Source: Pseudomonas lijiangensis (GTDB lineage: Bacteria; Pseudomonadota; Gammaproteobacteria; Pseudomonadales; Pseudomonadaceae). From it: a stretch of DNA of 64,000 bases. How positions within the stretch are numbered: the stretch's first letter is position 1; every line of letters begins with the position of its first letter. This document shows positions 48,899 to 59,250 of this stretch, piece after piece. The stretch lies in the NCBI RefSeq assembly GCF_018968705.1, contig NZ_CP076668.1, positions 1,798,001 to 1,862,000 of the forward strand, written 5' to 3'. The notes beneath the pieces are model-generated. The model had not been told where the DNA came from. It ran no database searches and was given only the letters and a program-made list of their open reading frames with translations. The translations under genes and the position numbers were made by a program.

Positions 48899-50263
48899 TT
48901 ACGAGCCGGTCAGCATGGCGTCGGCAGGCGCGTTGGCACGCGACTGGGCGGTCAGGCTGAAGTAGATGAAACCCACGGCCATGAAGCAGAGGAAGATGAA
49001 GCCGATCAGCGGATTGAACCAGGCCATTGCCAGCAGGCATACCACGGCCAGGGTCAGGGCGATGCCCGGAACGATCGGGTAGCCCGGCGCCCGGAAGCTA
49101 CGCTCCAGCAAGGGTTCGGTCTTGCGCAGCTTGAACAGGCTGAGCATGCTCATGATGTACATCACGATTGCGCCAAATACGGCCATGGTGATCATGGCCG
49201 CGGTCAGGGTCATGCCGCTCAGATTGATCAGGCCGTCACTGTAGATGGCAGCAATGCCGATCAGCCCACCGGCGATGATTGCCCGGTGCGGGGTCTGGAA
49301 GCGCGAGAGCTTGGCCAGCGAAGCAGGCAGGTAACCGGCACGCGCCAGGGCGAAGAACTGGCGCGAGTAGCCCAGAATGATCCCGTGGAAGCTGGCAACC
49401 AGACCAAACAGGCCGATCCAGACCAGCATGTGCAGCCAGCCTGAGTTATCGCCGACTACAGCCTTCATGGCCTGTGGCAGCGGGTCGTTGATGTTGGACA
49501 GGGTGCGCCAGTCGCCCACGCCGCCTGCAAACAGCATGACGCCGATGGCCAGCACTACCAGCGTCAGAATGCCGCTGACGTAGGCTTTGGGAATGGTCCG
49601 TTTCGGGTCCTTGGCTTCTTCGGCGGCCATGGCTGCACCTTCAATGGCCAGGAAGAACCAGATGGCGAATGGAATCGCGGCGAACATACCGGCAATCGCA
49701 CCCGGGCCAAAGGTGCTGGAACCTGCCCAGCCATGCAATGCGAAGTTGCTGAAGCTGAAAGCCGGCGCCACAACGCCCATGAATACCAGCAGCTCGGCCA
49801 CGGCCAGTACACAGACAACCAGCTCGAAGGTTGCTGCCAGCTTCACGCCCAGAATATTGAGGGTCATGAACACGATATAGGCTCCGACCGCCGCATGCTT
49901 GGGGTCCAGCTCAGGGTATTGCACGTTCAGGTAGGCACCGATTGCCAGGGCAATGGCCGGGGGCGCAAAGACGAATTCGATCAGCGTCGCCATGCCGGCG
50001 ATCAGGCCGCCTTTCTCGCCGAATGCGCGGCGGCTATAGGCAAATGGACCGCCCGCGTGGGGAATGGCGGTTGTCAGCTCGGTAAAGCTGAAGATGAAAC
50101 AGGTGTACATCGTTGCGACCATCAAGGCCGTGACCAGAAAACCGAGGGTTCCGGCTACGCCCCAGCCGTAGCTCCAGCCGAAGTATTCGCCTGAAATCAC
50201 CAGCCCGACCGCGATCCCCCACAGGTGCAGCGTGCCCAGCGTTGGCTTGAGTTGTTGACTCAT
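48899..50263 (-). CDS. eat: Ethanolamine permease
   Basis: A 454-residue APC-superfamily transporter with about 12 helices. The opening LHLWGIAVGLVISGEYFGWSYGW and the FAIWFFLAIEGAAMAAEEAKDPKR block are typical of ethanolamine permeases (TIGR00908 type). It would import ethanolamine as carbon and nitrogen source. No eutBC genes are adjacent here, so the link is by family only. Confidence 0.85.
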   Translation of the reverse strand: MSQQLKPTLGTLHLWGIAVGLVISGEYFGWSYGWGVAGTLGFLVTALMVATMYTCFIFSFTELTTAIPHAGGPFAYSRRAFGEKGGLIAGMATLIEFVFAPPAIALAIGAYLNVQYPELDPKHAAVGAYIVFMTLNILGVKLAATFELVVCVLAVAELLVFMGVVAPAFSFSNFALHGWAGSSTFGPGAIAGMFAAIPFAIWFFLAIEGAAMAAEEAKDPKRTIPKAYVSGILTLVVLAIGVMLFAGGVGDWRTLSNINDPLPQAMKAVVGDNSGWLHMLVWIGLFGLVASFHGIILGYSRQFFALARAGYLPASLAKLSRFQTPHRAIIAGGLIGIAAIYSDGLINLSGMTLTAAMITMAVFGAIVMYIMSMLSLFKLRKTEPLLERSFRAPGYPIVPGIALTLAVVCLLAMAWFNPLIGFIFLCFMAVGFIYFSLTAQSRANAPADAMLTGS

Positions 50264-50553
50264 GTGTTTCTCCCTGATGCTTCGAAAAGCGTTGAAATAT
50301 CTTTTTGCTTGCTCTTTTTATGTTTTCGTTTGCAGGCTCCGTGCCAGTGCATGAATCGTCGTCGTATTGCTTCAAATGGGGTCGTTTGCAGAACGTCTCC
50401 GGTTTCAGGTGGTTTCATGGGCTCAGGTTTGGTGCGCCCGGCCATGAAGGTGAGCGCTGCAAGTGCGTATTGGCTTTTTTAAAGTCCAGGTCCCGTCCGC
50501 CAGCAGGTTCGGCTACAATGCGCGCCGATTTCGACTTACCTGAGAACACGCTC

Positions 50554-51252
50554 ATGTCCGCCTGCCAGACTCCTGTCATCGTCGCCCTGGATTTTCCGAC
50601 CCGTGACGCCGCCTTGCGGCTGGCTGACCAGCTCGATCCAAAACTGTGCCGGGTGAAGGTCGGCAAGGAGCTGTTCACCAGTTGTGCTTCGGATATCGTC
50701 GAGACCCTGCGCAACAAGGGCTTCGAAGTGTTCCTGGACCTCAAGTTTCACGACATCCCCAACACCACTGCCATGGCCGTCAAGGCGGCAGCGGAAATGG
50801 GCGTCTGGATGGTGAACGTGCATTGCTCCGGCGGTCTGCGCATGATGTCGGCCTGCCGTGAAGTGCTTGAAAAGCGCAGCGGTCCTCAACCGCTGTTGAT
50901 CGGCGTGACCGTGCTGACCAGCATGGAACGTGAAGATCTGGCGGGCATTGGTCTGGATATCGACCCACAAGTACAAGTGTTGCGTCTGGCAGCCCTGGCT
51001 GAAAAAGCCGGCATGGATGGCTTGGTGTGTTCGGCTTTGGAAGCTCAGGCGCTGAAGGCCGCTCACCCGTCCCTGCAACTGGTCACTCCAGGCATTCGTC
51101 CGGCAGGCAGCGCACAGGACGATCAACGTCGCATCCTGACGCCGCGCCAGGCACTGGACGCCGGTTCCGATTATCTGGTGATCGGCCGCCCGATCAGCCA
51201 GGCTGCCGATCCGGCCCAGGCCCTGGCGGCTGTGGTTGCCGAACTGGCCTGA
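50554..51252 (+). CDS. pyrF: Orotidine 5'-phosphate decarboxylase
   Basis: A 232-residue TIM barrel that makes UMP from OMP. Catalytic residues sit in [12 protein letters not shown] (D-x-K-x-x-D). The phosphate-binding end contains [10 protein letters not shown] and YLVIGRPI. Start chosen at [13 protein letters not shown], the family's usual N-terminus. The gene is followed by a perfect REP palindrome shared with a convergent gene. Confidence 0.97.
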   Translation: MSACQTPVIVALDFPTRDAALRLADQLDPKLCRVKVGKELFTSCASDIVETLRNKGFEVFLDLKFHDIPNTTAMAVKAAAEMGVWMVNVHCSGGLRMMSACREVLEKRSGPQPLLIGVTVLTSMEREDLAGIGLDIDPQVQVLRLAALAEKAGMDGLVCSALEAQALKAAHPSLQLVTPGIRPAGSAQDDQRRILTPRQALDAGSDYLVIGRPISQAADPAQALAAVVAELA

Positions 51253-51261
51253 TACACCCGG

Positions 51262-51297
51262 CAGGAGCGAATTCATTCGCGAATGAATTCGCTCCTG
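51262..51297. repeat. Perfect 36-bp REP palindrome
   Basis: Two 18-bp arms with no loop, left arm CAGGAGCGAATTCATTCG. It carries the same core as the elements at 10171 and 17027, and lies 9 bases after pyrF in a convergent gap. It may also act as a transcription barrier. Confidence 0.88.
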
Positions 51298-51300
51298 TCA

Positions 51301-52305
51301 TCAGACCTTCAGCACCAGCTTGCCGAAGTTCTCGCCACTGAAGAGCTTGAGCAGGGTTTCCGGGAAGGTTTCCAGTCCATCAACCACATCTTCGCGGCTC
51401 TTGAGCTTGCCTTCGGCAATCCAGCCCGCCATTTCCTGACCGGCTTCGGCGAAGCGCGAAGCGTAGTCCAGCACCACAAAGCCTTCCATGCGCGCACGGT
51501 TGACCAGCAGCGACAAATAGTTGCTCGGGCCTTTGATCGGTGACGTGTTGTTGTACTGGCTGATGGCACCGCAGATCACTACACGGGCTCGCGGTGCCAG
51601 ACGGCTGAGCACGGCATCCAGAATGTCGCCGCCGACGTTATCGAAATACACGTCAACGCCTTTGGGGCACTCGCGTTTCAGGCCGGCAAGGACGTCTTCG
51701 CTCTTGTAGTCGATAACACCATCGAAACCCAGCTCTTCGGTCAGCGAACGGCACTTTTCCTGGCCGCCAGCGATGCCGATGACTCGGCAACCCTTGAGCT
51801 TGGCGATTTGCCCGGCCACGCTGCCTACCGCGCCGGCAGCACCGGAAATCACCACGGTATCGCCGCTTTTCGGCGCGCCGACATCCAGCAGTGCGAAGTA
51901 GGCGGTCATGCCGGTCATGCCCAGTGCTGAAAGATAGCGGGGCAGCGGCGCGAGTTGCGGGTCAACCTTGTAGAAACCTCGGGGCTCGCCGACGAAGTAA
52001 TCCTGCACACCCAGCGAGCCTTGCACGTAATCGCCTGCCGCGAACTGCGGGTTCTTCGATTCGATCACTTCACCCACGCCCAGAGCGCGCATCACATGGC
52101 CCAGCTCAACCGGCGGAATGTAGGATTTGCCCTCGTTCATCCAGCCACGCATGGCCGGGTCGAGGGAGAGGTACTGGTTGCGTACCAGAATCTGTCCGTC
52201 TGCCACTTCTGCGACCGGTACTTCCTGATACGTGAAGTTCTCTCTGCCGGGTTGGCCAACAGGTCGTTTGGCGAGCAGAAACTGGCGATTGGAAAGGGTG
52301 GTCAT
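51301..52305 (-). CDS. NADP-dependent medium-chain oxidoreductase (CurA-like)
   Basis: A 334-residue MDR-family enzyme without zinc ligands. NADP binding is shown by SGAAGAVGSVAGQIAKL, and the family block YFDNVGGDILDAVL follows. It resembles curcumin/dihydrocurcumin reductases and leukotriene B4 dehydrogenase-type alkenal/one reductases. It would reduce alpha,beta-unsaturated carbonyls. Confidence 0.9.
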   Translation of the reverse strand: MTTLSNRQFLLAKRPVGQPGRENFTYQEVPVAEVADGQILVRNQYLSLDPAMRGWMNEGKSYIPPVELGHVMRALGVGEVIESKNPQFAAGDYVQGSLGVQDYFVGEPRGFYKVDPQLAPLPRYLSALGMTGMTAYFALLDVGAPKSGDTVVISGAAGAVGSVAGQIAKLKGCRVIGIAGGQEKCRSLTEELGFDGVIDYKSEDVLAGLKRECPKGVDVYFDNVGGDILDAVLSRLAPRARVVICGAISQYNNTSPIKGPSNYLSLLVNRARMEGFVVLDYASRFAEAGQEMAGWIAEGKLKSREDVVDGLETFPETLLKLFSGENFGKLVLKV

Positions 52306-52501
52306 GACAGGTCCTCGATTTGAGTGAGAAGGCTGATTGAAGCTGTTGATGCGCGTTCAGGCAAGCAACGGTCACGCAGCGAATGCGGTTCCATCCAGCC
52401 GGATGATGCCTCTGGCCAGCCGTTACCAAAGGTGTTTGTGACTTGAGTCACCTGCATCAGTGCTCTACATTGCCGGTTCATTGAAAGTCTGGATTGCCGC
52501 A

Positions 52502-53437
52502 ATGTCTGCCACGAATCTGCCAACCCTTTATCCCCGACCGCTGCGTTCAGGTGACGCTGTTGCCCTGGTGTCGCCTGCCGGGCCGGTGGTTGCCTCGAAG
52601 ATCGAGGCCGCGGTGCAGGTGCTGGAGGGCTGGGGATTGAAGCCGCGGGTTTATCCGCATGCATTGGGCAAACATTCCTTTTATGCCGGTACTGACGAAG
52701 ATCGCCTTGCGGATCTGAACAGCGCACTGGCCGATCCGCAAATCCGTGCAGTGATCTGCAACCGTGGCGGTTACGGCACCCAGCGCATTCTTGGGCAACT
52801 CGATTACGAATCCGTTCGACGCGACCCGAAGCTGGTCACGGGCTTTTCCGACATCACGGCCCTGCATGGCGCGCTGTGGACGCATGCGGGTCTGGCAACC
52901 ATCCACGGCCCGGTGGCGACGCAACTGGAGCGTGGCGGCCTGTTCACCAGCAGCATGCGTCACGTGTTGATGAGCGCCGAGCCGGTGCTGCTCAAGGCCG
53001 ACCCCGCTGCTGCGACCGGCAGCGTGCGCACGCGGGGCAGTGCCAAGGGCTTATTGCTTGGCGGCAATCTGAGTATGCTCAGCACCTGCATCGGTACGCC
53101 TTACATGCCCGACCTGACAGGCGCCATCCTGCTGATCGAGGACGTCGGCGAAGCGGCCTATCGTGTCGATCGTCTGCTGACTCACCTGGGCAATTGCGGC
53201 ATTCTGCAGCGTCTGGCGGGCATCGCGGCGGGCGACTTCAGTGTGCCTGCCCATGCCGCAGGTTCGATCAGCCCGGCCCATGTGTTGCAGGAGCGACTGG
53301 GCAATCTGGGGATTCCGGTCCTGGGCGGTTTACCGGTGGGGCATGGGGACGTCAATCAGGCCGTTCCTCTGGGAACCGAGGCGATTCTCGACGCGGATGC
53401 CGGGACCTTGCTGGTATCCGCTGCTGCCCGTTCCTGA
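52502..53437 (+). CDS. ldcA: LD-carboxypeptidase (peptidase S66)
   Basis: A 311-residue muramoyltetrapeptide carboxypeptidase-like enzyme that trims the terminal D-Ala of recycled murein tetrapeptides in the cytoplasm. Motifs CNRGGYGTQRIL, GFSDITALH with the Ser/Asp region, and LIEDVGEAAYRVDRL are typical. Start set at MSATNLPTLYPR; the earlier frame extension is unlikely. Confidence 0.9.
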   Translation: MSATNLPTLYPRPLRSGDAVALVSPAGPVVASKIEAAVQVLEGWGLKPRVYPHALGKHSFYAGTDEDRLADLNSALADPQIRAVICNRGGYGTQRILGQLDYESVRRDPKLVTGFSDITALHGALWTHAGLATIHGPVATQLERGGLFTSSMRHVLMSAEPVLLKADPAAATGSVRTRGSAKGLLLGGNLSMLSTCIGTPYMPDLTGAILLIEDVGEAAYRVDRLLTHLGNCGILQRLAGIAAGDFSVPAHAAGSISPAHVLQERLGNLGIPVLGGLPVGHGDVNQAVPLGTEAILDADAGTLLVSAAARS

Positions 53438-53662
53438 AGCACGAATCCCCTTCATTGCACCGCGCTTCCCCCCGCAGGCGGAGGATTTGGCCGCCTGTGG
53501 CCGGGGCGACCATTCTGAAAGCGACGTCTGCGTAGCTCTTTGCCATTATTGCTGAGCCACAGGCTTGCGCTTGATTCGACCCGTTGCGAATGTGCATGGA
53601 TATTGAATGGCCCTCGTGAGTGGATCATTCAAGGCGAATGATTCGGACGGGGATTGAACGCT

Positions 53663-55633
53663 ATGATCTTGGCCATACAAAGACGCTTCGCCAATCTCGG
53701 TATGGCGAAGAAGCTGGGCTTTGGTTTTACCTTGGTGCTGCTGTTGACGGCTCTGGTGGCAGCCATTGGTGTCTGGTCGCTGAAGAACATCAGTCTGCAT
53801 TTCGATGGCCTGAAGCAGATGTCCTCCCTTAACAGCGGCTTGCTCCGTGTACGTCTGCTTGAGCAGGAATATGCGTTGCACAGCGACCCCAAGGTCGTCG
53901 AGCAGATTCACGCCAGAATCGATGACTTGAACACCCTCGCGCAATCGCTGCAGGAGCAGTCGCCAGCCAGCGCAGCCATGCTGTCTCAGGTTCAGCAGGC
54001 GCTGGGTGCCTATCGCACCTCTTTCGATGAGTTCGTCGACATCAGTCAAAGCAAGGACCTGGCGCTGGAAATGGCCAGTTGGTCGGTGTCCAGCGTCTCC
54101 AACAATCTTGAGGTGTTGCAGTCGGGTCTTGCCGATGATGGGACCTGGACGCTGAAGGATACCCAGGGACAGCAAGGTGCGGAGTTCGTCGAGCAGTCCG
54201 GCAAGGTCAGTCAGGTGTCGAGGCTGATGCAGCAAGCCATGGACGAGGCCCGTGTCCGTCTGGACAAGAGTCGTCGGACGGGCTCCGGCGATGCCGCTAA
54301 AACCGGGACTATTGAACAGGCCGAGCAGGCCAGGGTGCTGGCCGAAGAGCTCAAGTCCCTGATCAAGGATGAGGGCTACCTGACAGTGTTGGCTGAAGTC
54401 GGCACGCACATTGTCAGCTTCACCGAAAAGCTCAATGAGTACACCGGGCTATTGGCCAGAGAAGCACAGGTTTCCAGTCTGTTGGCGACCAATGCCCGGC
54501 AAGTGGTCGAGCTTGTCAATCAGGCGGCTGCTGCCGAGGATCAGTCCGTGCAGGCTCAACTCACGGCCAATACCCTGCAGATTATCGGCTCGTCGGTGGT
54601 GGCCTTGCTGGTAGGGTTTATTGTTTCCTGGCTGATTACCCGCTTGATTGTCGGCCCGCTGCGCAGTGTCATCGGCCTGGCGCAACGCATCGCGGCAGGT
54701 GATTTGAGCGGCAGCGTGCAGGTTCGGCGGCACGATGAAATCGGTCAGTTGATGCTTGCCATGCAGCAGATGGGCGAGGGCTTGAGCCGTATTGTCAGTG
54801 GTTTGCAGTCGGGCATCGAGCAACTGTCGAACTCGGCGCAGTCCTTGTCGAGCGTTACTGAGCAGACCAATCTGGAAGTCGGTTCTCAAAAGGAAGAAAC
54901 CGAGCAGGTCGCTACCGCAATGAATCAGATGACCGCCACTGTCCATGATGTGGCGCGTAATGCCGAAGAGGCTGCACTGGCCGCGCAAACCGCTGATGAA
55001 AAGGTGGGTGGTGGGCAGACGGTGGTGCGTCAGAGCATGCAGCGCATCGAGCAACTGGCCGGTTCATCGCAGTCTGCCAGCCAGAGCATCCAGAACCTGA
55101 GCGCCGAGATTCAGAATATCGGCCAGATCTTGAACGTGATCAAAAGCGTTGCCGAACAAACCAACCTGCTGGCGCTCAATGCTGCCATCGAGGCGGCCCG
55201 GGCGGGTGAGCAGGGGCGTGGTTTTGCGGTGGTGGCCGATGAGGTCCGTGCCCTTGCCAAGCGCACGCAGCAATCAACCCAGGAGATCGAAAACCTGGTG
55301 TTCAGGCTGCAAAGTGGTGCGCAGGCTTCGGTTGAACAGATTCAGAGCAGTGGCGAGCTGGTGAAGCTGGCAGTCAGTGATGTGCTGCAAACCGAAAGCG
55401 CGTTGGGTGCCATTGCCGAAGCGGTGTCGATGATTCAGCAGATGAACCAGCAGATCGCTGCGGCCGCCGAACAGCAAAGCTCGGTGGCCGAAGAGATCAA
55501 CCGCAGTGTGACCAGCATCCGTGCCAGCGCCGATCACTCGGCTCTGGCCATGCAGGACAACGCAGCGTCCAGTCTCGAGCTGGCTTCATTGGGCGTGGAG
55601 CTGAAGGGGATGGTCGGGCATTTCAGGCTCTGA
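53663..55633 (+). CDS. Methyl-accepting chemotaxis protein with HBM-type sensor
   Basis: A 656-residue receptor. TM1 lies at about 17-40, a long helical periplasmic part at 40-290 fits the helical bimodular (HBM) sensor seen in McpS-like receptors, TM2 is at about 293-315, then HAMP and the signalling helix hairpin with [23 protein letters not shown] receptors bind organic acids in studied species; the ligand here is not known. No C-terminal CheR-tether pentapeptide. The ATG was preferred over a TTG three codons earlier. Confidence 0.9.
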   Translation: MILAIQRRFANLGMAKKLGFGFTLVLLLTALVAAIGVWSLKNISLHFDGLKQMSSLNSGLLRVRLLEQEYALHSDPKVVEQIHARIDDLNTLAQSLQEQSPASAAMLSQVQQALGAYRTSFDEFVDISQSKDLALEMASWSVSSVSNNLEVLQSGLADDGTWTLKDTQGQQGAEFVEQSGKVSQVSRLMQQAMDEARVRLDKSRRTGSGDAAKTGTIEQAEQARVLAEELKSLIKDEGYLTVLAEVGTHIVSFTEKLNEYTGLLAREAQVSSLLATNARQVVELVNQAAAAEDQSVQAQLTANTLQIIGSSVVALLVGFIVSWLITRLIVGPLRSVIGLAQRIAAGDLSGSVQVRRHDEIGQLMLAMQQMGEGLSRIVSGLQSGIEQLSNSAQSLSSVTEQTNLEVGSQKEETEQVATAMNQMTATVHDVARNAEEAALAAQTADEKVGGGQTVVRQSMQRIEQLAGSSQSASQSIQNLSAEIQNIGQILNVIKSVAEQTNLLALNAAIEAARAGEQGRGFAVVADEVRALAKRTQQSTQEIENLVFRLQSGAQASVEQIQSSGELVKLAVSDVLQTESALGAIAEAVSMIQQMNQQIAAAAEQQSSVAEEINRSVTSIRASADHSALAMQDNAASSLELASLGVELKGMVGHFRL

Positions 55634-55635
55634 TC

Positions 55636-56829
55636 TCATGCGCCCTTGCGCGTATTGAGGATCACCAGCGTCAGGACCCCGGCGACGATGCCCCAGAGTG
55701 CCGAGCCAATGGAAAACAGGGTCAGCCCTGATGCGGTGACCATGAAGGTGATGAGCGCTGCTTCCCGTTCCCTGGGTTCGTTCATGGCCACGGTCAGGCC
55801 GTTGATGAGCGAGCCGAACAGCGCCAGTGCGGCAATCGACAGCACCAGTTCCTTGGGAAAGGCCGCGAACAGCGCGGCCAGCGTTGCGCCGAAGATTCCG
55901 GCTACACCATAGAAAACCCCGCACCAGACCGCTGCCGTATAGCGCTTGCTCTTGTCTTCATGGGCATTGGGGCTGGTGCAGATGGCGGCGCTGATTGCCG
56001 CGAGGTTGAGCCCGTGGCAGCCAAAAGGTGCGGTCAGCAGCGAGGTGATGCCCGTAGCCGTGATCAGCGGGGAAGAGGGCGTGTGATAGCCGTCGGCGCG
56101 CAGTACGGCAATACCCGGCATGTTCTGGGAGGTCATCGCCACCACGAATAACGGAATGCTGATGCTGATGGTCGCTGCCAGCGAGAACGACGGTGTCGTC
56201 CAGACTGGCGTGGCCACTTCCAGAGTGACGTCATTGAAATTCAGCAGCCCCAGCAGGCTGGCGGCTGCGATGCCCACTACCAGTGCCGCCAGTACCGAAT
56301 AGCGCGGCGAGATTCGCTTGATCAGCAGGTAAGTGAAAAACATGGCCAGAACCAGGCCGGTTCGATGCTGGACGGCGATGAAGATGTCGCTGCCGATCTT
56401 GAACAGAATCCCGGCCAGCAAGGCTGCCGCCAGCGAGGCGGGCAGGCGTTTGACCAGGCGCTCGAAGCTGCCGGTCATGCCGCAGATGATCACCAGGATC
56501 GAGCAGGTAATGAATGCACCGATAGCCTCCGGATACCCCACGCCGCCCAGCGTAGTAATCAGCAGCGCGGCGCCGGGGGTTGACCATGCCACGCTGATGG
56601 GCGTGCGATAGCGCAACGACAGGCCGATGCTGCACACCGCCATGCCGATGAACATCGACAAGAGCCAGGACGACATCTGGCCAGTGCTGAGGCCTGCGGT
56701 CTGCCCGGCCTGGAGCATCAGTACCAGCGAGCTGGTGCAGCCGGTCATCATCGCGATGAAGCCGGCGACCACCGCCGACGGCGATGAGTCTGCCAGTGGG
56801 CGCAGTGGTGCCTTGAGGGTCTCGTTCAT
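55636..56829 (-). CDS. Benzoate/H+ symporter family protein (BenE)
   Basis: A 397-residue membrane protein with about 12 helices of the BenE family (SVAWSTPGAALL, LVVAMTSQNMPGIAVLRADGY, GCHGLNLAAISAAI). It probably imports an aromatic acid with protons. No benzoate degradation genes adjoin it, so the substrate is uncertain. It ends two bases from the chemoreceptor stop. Confidence 0.9.
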   Translation of the reverse strand: MNETLKAPLRPLADSSPSAVVAGFIAMMTGCTSSLVLMLQAGQTAGLSTGQMSSWLLSMFIGMAVCSIGLSLRYRTPISVAWSTPGAALLITTLGGVGYPEAIGAFITCSILVIICGMTGSFERLVKRLPASLAAALLAGILFKIGSDIFIAVQHRTGLVLAMFFTYLLIKRISPRYSVLAALVVGIAAASLLGLLNFNDVTLEVATPVWTTPSFSLAATISISIPLFVVAMTSQNMPGIAVLRADGYHTPSSPLITATGITSLLTAPFGCHGLNLAAISAAICTSPNAHEDKSKRYTAAVWCGVFYGVAGIFGATLAALFAAFPKELVLSIAALALFGSLINGLTVAMNEPREREAALITFMVTASGLTLFSIGSALWGIVAGVLTLVILNTRKGA

Positions 56830-56879
56830 GCAGGGCTTTCCTTAAGCGGGCAGTTTGTACGGTGTCGTTATTTTTGTAT

Positions 56880-57335
56880 TCAGCGATCGATTGCGCCGGG
56901 CCGGAGCGTCTGCCCCAGCGCCTGGTTGACGGTCAGCCAGCCATCCACTGCCGCCTGACCTGCCTCGGCGAATACCCGTTGCAAGAGCTTCACCTGTTCG
57001 TGGCGCAGCGCCTGTTCGAACCTGATCCCTTCTTCAGTGAGCACCAGCAGGCGTTTGCGTTTGTCGGTGTCGGGCGTCGTGCTCTGTACCAGTTCCATGG
57101 CAATCAACTGGCGCAGCGGCACATTCAGCGCCTGTTTGCTGACGCCCAGTACCGTGAGCAGTTCTTTCACGCTCTGGTCGGGGTAGCGGGCGATGAAAAA
57201 CACGATGCGCTGATGAACGCGGCTGAGCCCGCGCCGGGCCAGCATTTCATCGGCCTTGGCGGTAAATGCCTGATAGCCGAAAAAGAAGGCTTCCATGGCG
57301 ATTTGCTGATTCGCAGGATTTTTAAGGTCAAGCAT
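56880..57335 (-). CDS. MarR family transcriptional regulator
   Basis: A 151-residue winged-helix repressor. The DNA-binding part contains LSRVHQRIVFFIARYPDQSVKELLTVLGVSKQALNVPL and the wing DTDKRKRLLVLTEEG. It is divergent from a PLP aminotransferase, and GTCAA/TTGAC palindromes between the two starts are candidate operators, so it probably controls that gene. Confidence 0.9.
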   Translation of the reverse strand: MLDLKNPANQQIAMEAFFFGYQAFTAKADEMLARRGLSRVHQRIVFFIARYPDQSVKELLTVLGVSKQALNVPLRQLIAMELVQSTTPDTDKRKRLLVLTEEGIRFEQALRHEQVKLLQRVFAEAGQAAVDGWLTVNQALGQTLRPGAIDR

Positions 57336-57417
57336 GTTGACGTATCCGGGCTTGGCGTCGTAATTTGAGTCAACAAGTTTGACGTATTTTCCTTTGACTC
57401 GGCTACAGGTAGTTGCC
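57336..57417. promoter_or_regulatory. Divergent operator/promoter, marR-aminotransferase
   Basis: The 82-base gap contains an inverted repeat GTCAACAAGTTTGAC (57369-57383) and two copies of TTGACGTAT (about 57337 and 57380). A TTGACG -35 near 57380 could serve the aminotransferase. A dimeric MarR site is the natural reading. Confidence 0.55.
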
Positions 57418-58584
57418 ATGGCTTTCTCCGAACGCGTTACCCGCCTGAAAAGTTCATTGATTCGCGAAATCCTGGCTGCGGCACAACGGCCTGAAGTGAT
57501 GTCCTTTGCCGGTGGCTTGCCGGCCGAGTGCATGCTGCCGAAAGTGGAGTGGGCCGATATGCCCCTGACACTGGGGCAATACGGCATGAGCGAAGGCGAA
57601 CCTGAGCTGCGCGAAGCCCTGGCTGCCGAGGCGCGGGCGCTGGGTGTTCCTTGTGAGGCCAGCCAGGTATTGGTGGTCAGCGGTTCGCAGCAGACTCTGG
57701 ACCTGGCCGCCAAGCTGTACATCGACAAAGGCACTGAAGTCCTGCTGGAAGCGCCGACTTACCTGGCTGCACTGCAAATATTCCAGCTGTTCGGCGCCGA
57801 TTGCCTGACGGTGCCGTTGCAGGCCGAAGGGCCGGACCTGATTGCCCTGCGCCAGCGCCTGGAACAGCACAAGCCTGCGTTCGCCTACCTGATCCCGACT
57901 TTCCAGAACCCCTCGGCAGTGCGTTACAGCGAAGCCAGTCGCGATGCGGTCGCAGCCTTGCTCGATGAGTTCGGCGTGACGCTGATCGAAGACGAGCCTT
58001 ATCGCGAACTGACTTTCGATGGCGGCAACGCGAAACCTATCGTTGCCCGTCTCAAGAAGGCCAGCTGGATCTATACCGGCACCGTCTCCAAGACCCTGTT
58101 GCCGGGGTTGCGTGTCGGTTACCTGATTGCCAGCCCGGACCTGTTTCCGCATCTGCTGCGCCTCAAGCAATCGGCCGACCTGCACACCAACCGGATCGGT
58201 CAATGGCAGGCCTTGCAGTGGATCGGCACTGACCACTATCGTGAGCATCTGGCCGAACTGCGTGATTTCTACCGGCAGCGGCGCAACGCATTCGAGGCGG
58301 CCTTGCAGGAGCATTTTGCCGATCTGGCTGACTGGAACAGCCCGCAAGGCGGGTTGTTCTTCTGGCTGACGCTCAAGCAGAAGTTCGATACCCGCACCTT
58401 GCTGGATACCGCCTTGTCCCAGGACGTGACGTTCATGCCGGGCGAGCCGTTCTTCGCGGACCCCGACGCCAATCACGGGTATCTGCGGCTGAACTTCAGT
58501 CACATTGATCCGGCGCGTCTGGATGAGGGCCTGAAGCGCCTGGCAGCAGTAATCCGCAAGGCCGTCACACGGCAAGCGGCTTGA
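57418..58584 (+). CDS. PLP-dependent aminotransferase, class I/II
   Basis: A 388-residue fold-type I enzyme close to the LysN/ARO8-like aminotransferases. The PLP Lys is K225 in TGTVSKTLLPG, the ring-nitrogen Asp is in IEDEPYREL, and QNPSAVRYS marks the cofactor site. Substrate unknown (2-aminoadipate, aromatic or branched-chain amino acids are possible). A MarR regulator is divergent, and a glutathione transferase follows after 37 bases. Confidence 0.9.
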   Translation: MAFSERVTRLKSSLIREILAAAQRPEVMSFAGGLPAECMLPKVEWADMPLTLGQYGMSEGEPELREALAAEARALGVPCEASQVLVVSGSQQTLDLAAKLYIDKGTEVLLEAPTYLAALQIFQLFGADCLTVPLQAEGPDLIALRQRLEQHKPAFAYLIPTFQNPSAVRYSEASRDAVAALLDEFGVTLIEDEPYRELTFDGGNAKPIVARLKKASWIYTGTVSKTLLPGLRVGYLIASPDLFPHLLRLKQSADLHTNRIGQWQALQWIGTDHYREHLAELRDFYRQRRNAFEAALQEHFADLADWNSPQGGLFFWLTLKQKFDTRTLLDTALSQDVTFMPGEPFFADPDANHGYLRLNFSHIDPARLDEGLKRLAAVIRKAVTRQAA

Positions 58585-58621
58585 TCGATCCAGTACCGGG
58601 AATTTCAGAGGGGGCAGGGCG

Positions 58622-59224
58622 ATGTACAAGGTTTACGGCGATTACAACTCAGGCAACTGCTACAAGATCAAACTGATGCTCAGCCTGCTGGGCTGCGAGT
58701 ATCAGTGGGTGCCGGTGGATATTCTCAAGGGCGAAACCGGGACCCCGGCATTCCTGGAGAAGAACCCCAACGGCAAGATTCCGGTGCTTGAGCTCAGTGA
58801 TGGCACCTGCCTGTGGGAGTCCAATGCGATTCTCAACTTCCTGGCCGACGGCAGTGCTTATCTGCCTGCCGAGCCCCGGCTGCGCACGCAAGTGCTGCAA
58901 TGGCAGTTCTTCGAGCAATACAGCCATGAGCCCGCGATTGCCGTGGCACGTTTCATTCAGTTCTATCTGGGGATGCCTGAAGAGCGTCTGCATGAATACC
59001 GCTCGCTGCAGAAGTCCGGCTATCGCGCCCTGGCGGTCATGGAGCAGCAGCTCAAGCGCACGCCGTTTCTGGTAGGCGACCATTTCTCCATCGCCGATAT
59101 CACGCTGTATGCCTACACTCACGTGGCCCATCAGGGCGGTTTCGATCTGACACCGTACCCCGGCATTCAGCAATGGCTGGAGCGAGTCAAGCAACAGCCC
59201 GGTTACGTGGGCATGCTGGATTGA
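58622..59224 (+). CDS. Glutathione S-transferase family protein
   Basis: A 200-residue two-domain GST. The thioredoxin-like N-terminus begins MYKVYGDYNSGNCYKIKLML; NGKIPVLELSDG carries the cis-Pro; the C-terminal helical domain has VGDHFSIADITLYAY (N-cap box). Probably co-transcribed with the upstream aminotransferase. Substrate unknown. Confidence 0.92.
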   Translation: MYKVYGDYNSGNCYKIKLMLSLLGCEYQWVPVDILKGETGTPAFLEKNPNGKIPVLELSDGTCLWESNAILNFLADGSAYLPAEPRLRTQVLQWQFFEQYSHEPAIAVARFIQFYLGMPEERLHEYRSLQKSGYRALAVMEQQLKRTPFLVGDHFSIADITLYAYTHVAHQGGFDLTPYPGIQQWLERVKQQPGYVGMLD

Positions 59225-59250
59225 CCGGGCAGAAGAAAGGAGAGAGCTTC

